Assembly: GCF_008642295.1 (NCBI RefSeq)
Contig: NZ_CP029190.1
Coordinates: 1,984,001 to 2,048,000 of the forward strand
DNA length: 64,000 nt
Direction of reading: 5' to 3'
DNA from: Streptomyces venezuelae
Lineage (GTDB): Bacteria; Actinomycetota; Actinomycetes; Streptomycetales; Streptomycetaceae
A program made the translations under genes and the position numbers. Below the pieces are notes generated by a model. The model was not told the origin of the DNA. It was given only the letters and a program-made list of their open reading frames with translations, and ran no database searches. Positions 17,101 to 25,047 of this stretch are shown in pieces (positions within the stretch are counted from its first letter, which is position 1; each line of letters opens with the position of its first letter).

Positions 17101-19071
17101 CTAGCGGCCCTCCTCGCGGGCGCCGGCGTCGATGGCGGCCAGGGAGCGGCGGACCTGGTTGCGGTCCGTGGTGTACCAGAAATCCGGGAGCGAGGCCTTC
17201 AGGAAGCTGCCGTACCGCGCCGTGGCCAGGCGGGGGTCCAGCACCGCCACCACCCCGCGGTCTCCGGAGGCCCGGACCAGCCGGCCCGCGCCCTGCGCCA
17301 TGAGCAGGGCGGCATGGGTGGCCGCGACGGCCATGAAGCCGTTGCCGCCGTGCTCCTCCACCGACTTCTGGCGGGCGCTCATCAGCGGGTCGTCGGGCCG
17401 CGGGAACGGGATCCGGTCCATGACCACCAGCTGACAGCTCGGACCGGGCACATCCACGCCCTGCCACAGGGACAGCGTGCCGAACAGGCAGGTCTTCGGA
17501 TCCGCGGCAAAGTTCTTGATCAACTCACCCAGGGTTTCCTCGCCCTGCAGGAGGATCGGGTGGTCCAGCCGGGCCCGGAGTTCCTCGGCCGCAGCCTTGG
17601 CGCCGCGCATGGAGGAGAAGAGGCCGAGCGTGCGACCGCCGGCCGCCTCGATCAGTTCGGCCAGCTCGTCCATCATGTCGCCGCGGGTGCCCTCGCGGCC
17701 CGGGGTGGCCAGGTGCTTGGCGACGTACAGGATGCCCTGCTTCGGGTAGTCGAAGGGCGAGCCGACGTCCAGGCCCTGCCAGACCGGTACGTCCTCGCCC
17801 TCGACTCCTTCCGGGGCCAGGCCCAGCGAGGCCGCGACCCCGTTGAAGTCCCCGCCGAGCTTCAGGGTGGCGGAGGTGAGCACCACCGAGCGGTCCTCGA
17901 AGAGCTTCTCCCGGAGCAGCCCGGAGACCGACAGCGGGGCGACCCGCAGGGTGGCCCCGAACCGGTCGTGGCGCTCGTACCAGACCACGTCGTACTCGGA
18001 GCCTGCGGTGATCCGCTCCGCGACCCCGTGAATCGTCTCCACGGCGGCCAGGGCCTGCTTGCGGACGGCGTCCTCGTCCTGCACCGACTTGTCGCGGGTG
18101 GCACCGATCGCCGAGATCACGTTGCGGGCGGCGTCGCGCAGGGCGAGCAGCGCATACCCGAGGTCCTCGGGGATCACTTCCAGGCGGCCCGGCAGAGCCA
18201 GTTCCATGATCCGCTCGAAGGTCTCGGCCGCGGTCTGGAGGGAGTCCGCCGTCTTCTCGTTGACCAGCTTGGCCGCCCGCTTCACGGCGCGGTTGACCTG
18301 GCCGGGGGTGAGCTCACCGGTGGCCACGCCGGTGACCCGGGAGACCAGCTCGTGCGCCTCGTCCACGATCAGCACCTCGTGCTGCGGGAGGACCGGGGCG
18401 CCTTCGATCGCGTCGATGGCGAGCAGGGCGTGGTTGGTGACGACCACGTCGGCGAGCTTGGCGCGCTCGCGGGCGGCCTCGGCGAAGCATTCTGCGCCGT
18501 ACGCGCACTTGGTCGCGCCCAGGCACTCCCGGGAGGACACCGAGATCTGGGACCAGGCCTTGTCGGAGACGCCCGGGGTCAGGTCGTCCCGGTCGCCGGT
18601 CTCCGTCTCGTCCGCCCAGTCGCGCAGGCGCAGCAGGTCCTGGCCGAGCTTGCTGCTGGGGGCGGCTGCCTCGAACTGATCGAAAAGCCCTTCTTCCTCG
18701 TCCTGCGGGGCGCCCTCGTGCAGCCGGTGCAGGCAGAGGTAGTTCGACCTGCCCTTGAGCATGGCGAACTGCGGCCGGCGGCGCAGCTGCGGGTGCAACG
18801 CGTCCACGGTCCGGGGCAGATCCCGCTCCACCAGCTGTCGCTGGAGGGCGAGGGTGGCGGTGGCCACGACCACGCGCTCACCGTGCGCGAGGGCCGGCAC
18901 CAGGTAGCCGAGGGACTTTCCGGTGCCGGTGCCGGCCTGGATCAGCCGGTGGGAGTTGTCGTCGATGGCTTCGGCGACGGCTTCGGCCATGGCCACCTGG
19001 CCGGGCCGCTCCGTGCCGCCGACGGCGGTGACGGCGGCGTGCAGGAGGTCGGTGAGGGAGGGCTTCGTCAT
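17101..19071 (-). CDS. DinG/XPD-like ATP-dependent DNA helicase
   Basis: A superfamily 2 helicase of 656 aa. The Walker A motif is in LIQAGTGTGKSLGYL near residue 46, the DEAH box in LIVDEAHELVSRV near residue 240, and motif VI in ATHAALLMAQGAGRLVRASGDRG near the C-terminus. Between motifs I and II are four cysteines (CLHRLH, CLGATKCAYGAECF) in the position of the Fe-S cluster of DinG/XPD proteins. Start placed at the ATG giving MTKPSLTDLL. It converges on lexA and follows the siderophore pair on the same strand. I saw no SOS box just upstream, so DNA-damage induction is not supported by sequence. Confidence 0.92.
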   Translation of the reverse strand: MTKPSLTDLLHAAVTAVGGTERPGQVAMAEAVAEAIDDNSHRLIQAGTGTGKSLGYLVPALAHGERVVVATATLALQRQLVERDLPRTVDALHPQLRRRPQFAMLKGRSNYLCLHRLHEGAPQDEEEGLFDQFEAAAPSSKLGQDLLRLRDWADETETGDRDDLTPGVSDKAWSQISVSSRECLGATKCAYGAECFAEAARERAKLADVVVTNHALLAIDAIEGAPVLPQHEVLIVDEAHELVSRVTGVATGELTPGQVNRAVKRAAKLVNEKTADSLQTAAETFERIMELALPGRLEVIPEDLGYALLALRDAARNVISAIGATRDKSVQDEDAVRKQALAAVETIHGVAERITAGSEYDVVWYERHDRFGATLRVAPLSVSGLLREKLFEDRSVVLTSATLKLGGDFNGVAASLGLAPEGVEGEDVPVWQGLDVGSPFDYPKQGILYVAKHLATPGREGTRGDMMDELAELIEAAGGRTLGLFSSMRGAKAAAEELRARLDHPILLQGEETLGELIKNFAADPKTCLFGTLSLWQGVDVPGPSCQLVVMDRIPFPRPDDPLMSARQKSVEEHGGNGFMAVAATHAALLMAQGAGRLVRASGDRGVVAVLDPRLATARYGSFLKASLPDFWYTTDRNQVRRSLAAIDAGAREEGR

Positions 19072-19232
19072 AGCACTGACAACCCTACGCGGCTCCACCG
19101 ACAGCGCGGTCCACGGAAGCGGCGGCCGGGGCGGGCACGGGCCGATCTCCGCTCGTACGAGGGACCGGGTGCCGGCTCCGGATCTTCGCCGGGGCGTGGG
19201 GAACTCGGGGGACGGGCATCGCGTTGGGAGGA

Positions 19233-19889
19233 TCAGAGCAGCGTGCGCAGGGCCCGTTCGCGGAGCATCAGGGCGGCTCGCTTCTCGGGGAGGTCGATTT
19301 CCGCGGCCAGGCGGAAACCGGAGTTGAGGAACGCTGTGACGGAGGGGGTGTTGCGGATGTCGGGTTCGGCGATGACGCGCGTGCAGCGCGGGCGGTTGTC
19401 GAGCACCAGGTCGGCGACGGCGCGCAGCAGTGTGGTGCCGAGGCCCCGGCCCCGGTCTGCCGCCTCTCCGAGGAGCACGTGGATACCCGTGTCGTGGGGG
19501 CGCGCCGGGTAGTACCGGGCGAGCGGGTCCAGATCGGCCCGGTAGATCTCCCAGTAGCTCATCGGGATGCCGTCGAGCAGGCCCAGACAGGGGATGCTGC
19601 TGCCGTCGCCGTCGATCTGTGTGCGCAGGTGTGCGGCGGTGACCGTGGCGGGGCCGCGGAGTTCCCAGAAGGCGTCCACCACGGGGTCGTTCATCCACCG
19701 GGTGAGGAGTTCCAGGTCGCTGCCGAGGCGTACGGGTGCCAGCCGGAAGTGGCCGGCCCGGGTGCGGGCCGGGCCCCAGTCGGCGGGGCTGTCGAGCAGG
19801 TCGGCCTCGGCGAGGCGGGGCAACGACTCGGGGATGAGCCTGGGTTCGGCGGTATCGGCTGCGGCGGGTCGGGCCTTGGTCGGGTGCAT
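19233..19889 (-). CDS. GNAT-type acyltransferase of siderophore biosynthesis (AlcB/IucB/RhbD-like)
   Basis: A 218-aa acetyltransferase. The first ~40 residues are a family-typical extension; then come WMNDPVVDAFWELRGP and IPMSYWEIYRADLDPLARYY, both hallmarks of the siderophore N-acyltransferases that acylate hydroxylamines or amines with an acyl-CoA. The CoA-binding loop DRGRGLGTTLLRAV and the C-terminal TRVIAEPDIRNTPSV complete the fold. The ATG follows GGAGAAGAG. It lies 53 nt after the IucA/IucC gene on the same strand, so the two are almost certainly co-transcribed. Confidence 0.88.
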   Translation of the reverse strand: MHPTKARPAAADTAEPRLIPESLPRLAEADLLDSPADWGPARTRAGHFRLAPVRLGSDLELLTRWMNDPVVDAFWELRGPATVTAAHLRTQIDGDGSSIPCLGLLDGIPMSYWEIYRADLDPLARYYPARPHDTGIHVLLGEAADRGRGLGTTLLRAVADLVLDNRPRCTRVIAEPDIRNTPSVTAFLNSGFRLAAEIDLPEKRAALMLRERALRTLL

Positions 19890-19942
19890 GGCTCTTCTCC
19901 GCGTCCTTGGGGGTGGGTGTTCGGCCGGTTCGGTCCGTTCGG

Positions 19943-21847
19943 TCAGTCGTGGAGGGGGTTGGCGATGGTGACGTAGACGGACTGGGTGTCGACGGGGCCG
20001 ACGAGTTCGTCGAGGCCGCCCAGGCGGGTGAGGAGATTCGCCTTGCAGCGGAGGGTGGGTGAGTCGAGGAGCTGGGCGGGCAGCGGTCCGAGCGCGGCGG
20101 CCTTGCCGAGGAAGCGGCGGAAGGCGGCGAGGAGGACGCGTTCGTCGGCGAGTCCTTGGGAGCCGAAGGCTCCGATGAGGCCGAGCACGTTGTTGATGCC
20201 GAGGTAGTAGGCGAAGCGTTCGTCGGTGACGGCGTCGGAGACGAAGGTGTCGCTGGTGGTGCCGATGCCGGGGAGCCGGGCGTCGAGGGCTGCGCGGTGG
20301 GACTCGCGGAAGTAGTAGCCCTGGTTGTCGCGGTAGCGGCCACCGGTGGGCCAGCCGTCGCGGTCGAGGAGGACCAGGGTGTTCTGCTGGTGCGCTTCGA
20401 GGGCGATGCCGGCGGCGGCGTCGAGGGCGAGGACCGGCAGCACGACGTGGTCGAGGTAGCGGAGGAACCACTCGGCGGCGACGGCGGAGGCCCGGCGGCC
20501 GGTGCGGGCGGCGAGCCGGGAGACGAGTTCGGCGAGCCGGGAGTGCAGGGTGTCCCGGCCGGGCCAGGGACGGGGGGAGGTGAGCGCGGCGATGCAGAGG
20601 GCGTCGTCGCCGGGTCGGAAGGGCTGGTGGCGCAGCAGGACATCGAGTCCGGGGACGGCGGTGCCGGTGCCGTCGGGGGTGTCGACGGCGATCCAGGCGG
20701 GGTCGCGGACGATGTCGAAGCCGGGGTGGACGGCCTGCCACTGTTCGGCGAGGCCGGCGCGGAGGAGTCGGTGCACCTCGACTCCGCGGTGGAGTTCCTT
20801 GCGGAGGTTCTCCCGGCGGGAGTTGGTGATGGGCAGACCCAGGGAGAGCTTGAGCATGGCGGGGGCGCCGGGCTGCAGGACGGTGCGGAGCGAGGAGGTG
20901 GGGTACCAGGGGGCGCCGTACGGGCCGAGATCGTGGAGGAGGCCTGCGTCGATGAGGGCGGCCACGGCGGGGCGCTGGAACAGGTCGCGGGCCTGCCAGG
21001 GGTGCAGGGGCAGGGGGGCGGTGCCTTCGGGGAGCGGGAGGCCGGGGGCGAGCCGGGTCAGCAGCTGGGCGGCTGTGATGGTCCGGCCCCGTTCGGTCCA
21101 GGCGGAGTCGGTGGCGAGGACGGAGGGGTGGACGGCGGTCCAGTGGAGGGGGAAGGAGCCGTGCAGTTCGGGTGAGTAGCGCCGGGCTTCGGCCTCGGAG
21201 AGTCCTTCGCGGCTCTTGGGGGTCGGGTGGAGGGGGTGTCCGAGCAGCAGGGACTGTTCGCCGGTGAGGAAGAGGTGGTGGTCCACGGGAGCGGGGGCGG
21301 CGGGGCGGGCGCGCCGGTCGGCGAGGAAGGACGCGGTCCGGCGGACCGAGTCGGAGACCCGGCCGACCAGGTCGGTGGTACCGGATCTGGCCTCGCGGGT
21401 GAGGAGGGCGGCGACGGTGACCGCGTCCACGTCGGGGGCGTCGGCCGGGCTGCCGTCGATACGGGCGGGGCCGAAGCGGTGCCAGCCGGCCGGGGACCAG
21501 TGGCGGACGGGGACGAGCAGGGTGATCCCGGAGGCGGGCAGCGCGATCCGGAGCCGGCTGCCTGCCGGGGGCCGGGTCAGGGCCTTCTCCCGGACCCAGC
21601 AGCGGAGCAGGTTCTCGGTGGCGGCTGCGTCCGCGGCGGCCTCCGGGTCGGGGTGGTCCAGCGGGTCGCGGTCCAGCGGGTCGCGGTCCAGCGGGTCGCG
21701 GTGCGGCGGGGCGGGGTGGATCTGCGGGGCCGCGTCCGCCGGGCCGGGCCGGGGTGTGCCCTGCGACTGCCGCGGGACGGCGGCCTGCGCGGGAACGCCC
21801 TCGTGCGGGGTGCCGGTGGAACGGGACGGTTCGGGAGTGGAGGTCAC
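19943..21847 (-). CDS. IucA/IucC-family NIS siderophore synthetase
   Basis: NIS synthetases adenylate a carboxylate such as citrate or succinate and join it to an amine or alcohol. The family motifs are present: HPTPKSREG near residue 215, LPLHPWQ near residue 275, PTSSLRTVL, KLSLGLPITNSRREN, and near the C-terminus LEAHQQNTLVLLD and YRDNQGYYFRESH. The ~95-residue N-terminus is low complexity (Pro/Arg/Asp repeats such as RDPLDRDPLDRDPLD). The GTG start is preceded by AAGGAA. The adjacent acyltransferase supports a hydroxamate or citrate siderophore product, but no decarboxylase or monooxygenase is nearby and no IdeR-type iron box is visible upstream. Confidence 0.92.
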   Translation of the reverse strand: MTSTPEPSRSTGTPHEGVPAQAAVPRQSQGTPRPGPADAAPQIHPAPPHRDPLDRDPLDRDPLDHPDPEAAADAAATENLLRCWVREKALTRPPAGSRLRIALPASGITLLVPVRHWSPAGWHRFGPARIDGSPADAPDVDAVTVAALLTREARSGTTDLVGRVSDSVRRTASFLADRRARPAAPAPVDHHLFLTGEQSLLLGHPLHPTPKSREGLSEAEARRYSPELHGSFPLHWTAVHPSVLATDSAWTERGRTITAAQLLTRLAPGLPLPEGTAPLPLHPWQARDLFQRPAVAALIDAGLLHDLGPYGAPWYPTSSLRTVLQPGAPAMLKLSLGLPITNSRRENLRKELHRGVEVHRLLRAGLAEQWQAVHPGFDIVRDPAWIAVDTPDGTGTAVPGLDVLLRHQPFRPGDDALCIAALTSPRPWPGRDTLHSRLAELVSRLAARTGRRASAVAAEWFLRYLDHVVLPVLALDAAAGIALEAHQQNTLVLLDRDGWPTGGRYRDNQGYYFRESHRAALDARLPGIGTTSDTFVSDAVTDERFAYYLGINNVLGLIGAFGSQGLADERVLLAAFRRFLGKAAALGPLPAQLLDSPTLRCKANLLTRLGGLDELVGPVDTQSVYVTIANPLHD

Positions 21848-21922
21848 TGGGGTTCCTTGGAGGGGATCAGAGGTGCCGGGTTCCAGATCCGTGGCTTCGG
21901 CCAACGTCCGTGCTTCGCGGAT

Positions 21923-21951
21923 ATGGCGCTTCGAATGGATGGCGCTTCGAA
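21923..21951. repeat. 13-bp direct repeat upstream of the siderophore synthetase
   Basis: ATGGCGCTTCGAA occurs twice, at 21923-21935 and 21939-21951, in register at 16 bp, between the divergent siderophore and protease genes. Each copy ends in the palindrome TTCGAA. This could be a regulator site. Otherwise the 285-nt gap (21848-22132) holds nothing I can name. Confidence 0.5.
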
Positions 21952-22132
21952 CGTGAACGCTGCCCCGCTTCCCCCGTACGTACCAACGACCGTGTCTCCG
22001 GGGGATCACGGGTAGTTGCAAGATCCTTGCCGGAACCGCAGACCCGCCCTGTGCCGTCCCCAACGGCATCGGCATAGTGGGGGCTTGCATTCCACGTCCC
22101 GAACGTCTCGAACACCATGGGGGATTCACGAC

Positions 22133-23311
22133 ATGCGACCGATGCGACCGGTCACCGCCGTACTCTGCGCGGTTGCGCTATCGCTGACCGCGGCGGCCTG
22201 CGGGCCGGGCGACGACCAGGCCGGCGGCGACGCCAAGCCGACCGTGGCGGCCAGCAGCCCCGGGTCCGACGGGATCAAGATCCCGGATCAGCTGAAGGAC
22301 AAGCTCAAGGAGCGCGGCATCGACCTGGACAAGTGGAAGGGAGGTGCCTGGAAGGACTGGAAGAAGGAGGACTGGCTGCGCGAGGCCGAGGACTACATCA
22401 ACCCGATCATCGAGGACCTGTGGGACCCCGACCGCATGCGTGACGCGCAGAAGCCCGAGCGGCCCGGCACCGACGCGGACCTCGGCAAGGACCAGGGCGT
22501 CACCGACCCGACTCCGGCGGCCGTTCCCGCGAAGGCGGTCGCGCCGACGTACCACCAGAGCGTTCCGGAGGCCGGCAAGGTCTTCTTCGACGGCCCCGAG
22601 GGCTCGATGGTCTGCTCCGCCACCGTGGTGAAGGACCCGGCGCGCCCGGGCAAGTCCAACCTGGTGTGGACGGCCGGGCACTGTGTGCACGCCGGTGCGA
22701 AGGGCGGCTGGTACCGCAACATCGCCTTCGTGCCCTCCTACAACAACGGAGGCAAGTCGCAGGCCGCGCTCAAGGGTGCGAGCCGCGACCAGGTGGCTCC
22801 GTACGGCGTGTGGTGGAGTGACTGGGCGCAGACCTCCAACCAGTGGATCACCACCGGCGGCCCGGTCGGCGGCGCGGGTGCCCCCTACGACTTCGCGGTG
22901 CTGCACGTGACCCCGGAGAAGGGCTCCTCGGGCAAGTCCCTGGAGGAGACGGTCGGTTCGGCCCTGCCGGTGGACTTCAACGCCACCGCCGTGCCGAAGA
23001 TCGCCAAGATGACGGCGACCGGCTACCCGGCTGCGGCGCCGTTCGACGGCCAGAAGGCCTTCCAGTGCACCGACAAGCCCGGCCGGCTCTCGCTGAACCA
23101 GACGGACCCGGTGATGTACCGCATCGGCTGCACCATGACCGGCGGTTCCTCGGGCGGCGGCTGGGTGGCCGCGGGTGCCGACGGCAAGCCGGCCCTGGTG
23201 TCGAACACCTCGATCGGCCCGGCGAAGGCGTCCTGGCTGGCCGGCCCGCGACTGGGCCCGGAGGCCAAGGGCATCTTCGATGCCGTGAGCAAGAAGTTCG
23301 CCGGCCGCTAG
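22133..23311 (+). CDS. Secreted trypsin-like serine protease (probable lipoprotein)
   Basis: The signal sequence (VTAVLCAVALSLTAAAC) ends in a relaxed lipobox with Cys near residue 23, so the protein is probably lipid-anchored outside the membrane. A charged linker rich in Lys/Asp/Trp follows (residues ~45-110). The catalytic triad is visible: His in LVWTAGHCVH near residue 183, Asp in APYDFAVLHV near residue 252, and Ser in MTGGSSGGGWV near residue 340, a chymotrypsin/S1-like order. The ATG follows GGGGGA. A 20-bp terminator lies directly after. Role unknown; it is divergent from the siderophore genes. Confidence 0.88.
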   Translation: MRPMRPVTAVLCAVALSLTAAACGPGDDQAGGDAKPTVAASSPGSDGIKIPDQLKDKLKERGIDLDKWKGGAWKDWKKEDWLREAEDYINPIIEDLWDPDRMRDAQKPERPGTDADLGKDQGVTDPTPAAVPAKAVAPTYHQSVPEAGKVFFDGPEGSMVCSATVVKDPARPGKSNLVWTAGHCVHAGAKGGWYRNIAFVPSYNNGGKSQAALKGASRDQVAPYGVWWSDWAQTSNQWITTGGPVGGAGAPYDFAVLHVTPEKGSSGKSLEETVGSALPVDFNATAVPKIAKMTATGYPAAAPFDGQKAFQCTDKPGRLSLNQTDPVMYRIGCTMTGGSSGGGWVAAGADGKPALVSNTSIGPAKASWLAGPRLGPEAKGIFDAVSKKFAGR

Positions 23312-23346
23312 CCGGCTTCCGGCCGGCCGCCGGTTCCCCGGACGGA

Positions 23347-23390
23347 AAACGGCTGTGGCCCCTGCCTCTCGGCAGGGGCCACAGCCGTTT
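23347..23390. terminator. Strong bidirectional terminator
   Basis: A perfect 20-bp stem from AAACGGCTGTGGCCCCTGCC to its complement closes a TCTC loop. With A-runs and T-runs at both ends it can serve both the protease gene and the convergent hflX, whose stop is 10 nt away. Confidence 0.93.
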
Positions 23391-23399
23391 CGTGCGCCG

Positions 23400-24878
23400 T
23401 CAGCGGGCGACCGGGACGTACGGAGCGAGGTCCGCGGCCAGTTCCTGGTGCACCCGCGCCTTGAGCAGGGTGCCCTCCGGGGTGTGCTCCTCGGAGAGGA
23501 CCTCCCCCTCGGCGTGCGCCCGGGCGACGAGCGAGCCCCGGGTGTACGGGACCAGCGCCTCGACCTCGACCGCGGGCCGCGGCAGTTCGGCGTCGATCAG
23601 TGCGAGCAGTTCCTCGATGCCCTGCCCGGTGCGGGCGGAGACGGCGAGGGAGTGCTTCTCGATGCGCAGCAGCCGCTGCAGGACCAGCGGGTCCGCGGCG
23701 TCGGCCTTGTTGATCACCACGATCTCGGGCACGTCGACGGCGCCCACCTCGCGGATCACCTCGCGCACGGCGGCCAGCTGCTCCTCCGGCGCCGGGTGCG
23801 ATCCGTCCACGATGTGCAGGATCAGGTCGGAGTCGCCGACCTCCTCCATCGTGGATCGGAAGGCCTCGACCAGGTGGTGCGGCAGGTGCCGGACGAAGCC
23901 GACCGTGTCGGCCAGGGTGTAGATCCGGCCGGTCGGCGTCTCGGCCCGGCGCACGGTCGGGTCGAGGGTGGCGAACAGGGCGTTCTCCACCAGCACGCCC
24001 GCGCCGGTGAGCCGGTTGAGCAGCGAGGACTTGCCGGCGTTGGTGTAGCCGGCGATGGCCACCGACGGCACCTTGTTGCGCTTGCGCTCCTGCCGCTTGA
24101 GGTCGCGGCCGGTCTTCATCTCCGCGATCTCCCGGCGCATCTTCGCCATCTTCTCGCGGATCCGGCGCCGGTCCGTCTCGATCTTGGTCTCACCGGGGCC
24201 TCGGGTGGCCATGCCGCCACCGCCGCCGCCACCCATCTGCCGGGACAGCGACTGACCCCAGCCGCGCAGCCGCGGCAGCATGTACTGCATCTGCGCGAGG
24301 GCGACCTGGGCCTTGCCCTCTCGGGACTTGGCGTGCTGGGCGAAGATGTCGAGGATCAGCGCGGTCCGGTCGACCACCTTGACCTTGACGACGTCCTCAA
24401 GGGCGATGAGCTGGCCGGGGCTGAGCTCGCCGTCGCAGACGACGGTGTCGGCGCCGGTCTCGACGACGATGTCCCGCAGCTCGCGCGCCTTGCCGGAACC
24501 GATGAAGGTGGCCGGGTCCGGCTTGTCACGGCGCTGGATCACGCCGTCGAGCACCAGGGCACCCGCCGTCTCGGCGAGCGCCGCGAGCTCCGCGAGGGAG
24601 TTGTCCGCGTCCTGCACGGTCCCCGAGGTCCAGACTCCGACCAGCACCACGCGCTCCAGGCGCAGCTGCCGGTACTCGACCTCGGTGACGTCTTCGAGCT
24701 CGGTGGAGAGGCCGGCGACCCGGCGCAGGGCGGCCCGCTCGGAGCGGTCGAACTGGTAGCCGTCCCGCTCTCCGTCGATCTCGTGGCTCCAGGCGACGTC
24801 CTCTTCCATCAGGGCATCGGCCCGAAGGCTCTCGGTATAGCTCTGTGCGTCCTGTGAAGGGGAAGAAGAGGAGGTCAT
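23400..24878 (-). CDS. hflX: Ribosome-associated GTPase HflX
   Basis: HflX binds and rescues or splits stalled 70S ribosomes. The 492-aa protein has the N-terminal HflX domain (SGKARELRDIV; ELSPGQLIALED), a long Arg/Lys coiled region after a Gly run (GGGGGGG), then the G domain: G1 AGYTNAGKSSLLNRLTGA, G3 LADTVGF, G4 VINKADA and G5 AVSARTG. The N-terminus carries an acidic extension of ~60 residues common in actinobacteria. The ATG follows AAGGA. It heads its own transcript; the 169 nt upstream contain no named element. Confidence 0.96.
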   Translation of the reverse strand: MTSSSSPSQDAQSYTESLRADALMEEDVAWSHEIDGERDGYQFDRSERAALRRVAGLSTELEDVTEVEYRQLRLERVVLVGVWTSGTVQDADNSLAELAALAETAGALVLDGVIQRRDKPDPATFIGSGKARELRDIVVETGADTVVCDGELSPGQLIALEDVVKVKVVDRTALILDIFAQHAKSREGKAQVALAQMQYMLPRLRGWGQSLSRQMGGGGGGGMATRGPGETKIETDRRRIREKMAKMRREIAEMKTGRDLKRQERKRNKVPSVAIAGYTNAGKSSLLNRLTGAGVLVENALFATLDPTVRRAETPTGRIYTLADTVGFVRHLPHHLVEAFRSTMEEVGDSDLILHIVDGSHPAPEEQLAAVREVIREVGAVDVPEIVVINKADAADPLVLQRLLRIEKHSLAVSARTGQGIEELLALIDAELPRPAVEVEALVPYTRGSLVARAHAEGEVLSEEHTPEGTLLKARVHQELAADLAPYVPVAR

Positions 24879-25047
24879 TGGATCCTTACGTCGTGTGCGT
24901 GGTGGTGTATCTGGTGGTGTGCACGGGGCCTGGCCGGTGCCCGGCCCGTGCTGTACGGGTACAACGTGTCACACCGGCGGAGGATTCCCCGCGGGGGCTG
25001 CCCCTCGGGGGCATGCCCTCGATGGTGGCATGCCCGTTCCGCGGGCG

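Noticed and set aside
19072..20643. Upstream extension of the DinG-like helicase frame through the acyltransferase and siderophore synthetase region
   Set aside because: The extension has Ser/Pro/Thr-rich nonsense composition and overlaps two genes with good family motifs in other frames. The helicase start at 19071 matches the family.
21848..22132. Iron-regulator (IdeR/DmdR) box at the siderophore synthetase promoter
   Set aside because: No sequence resembling TTAGGTTAGGCTAACCTAA is present on either strand.
24879..25047. Terminator-like GC palindromes between hflX and the M1 peptidase
   Set aside because: Several short self-complementary stretches exist (for example around GGCATGCC), but no single strong stem-loop stands out.
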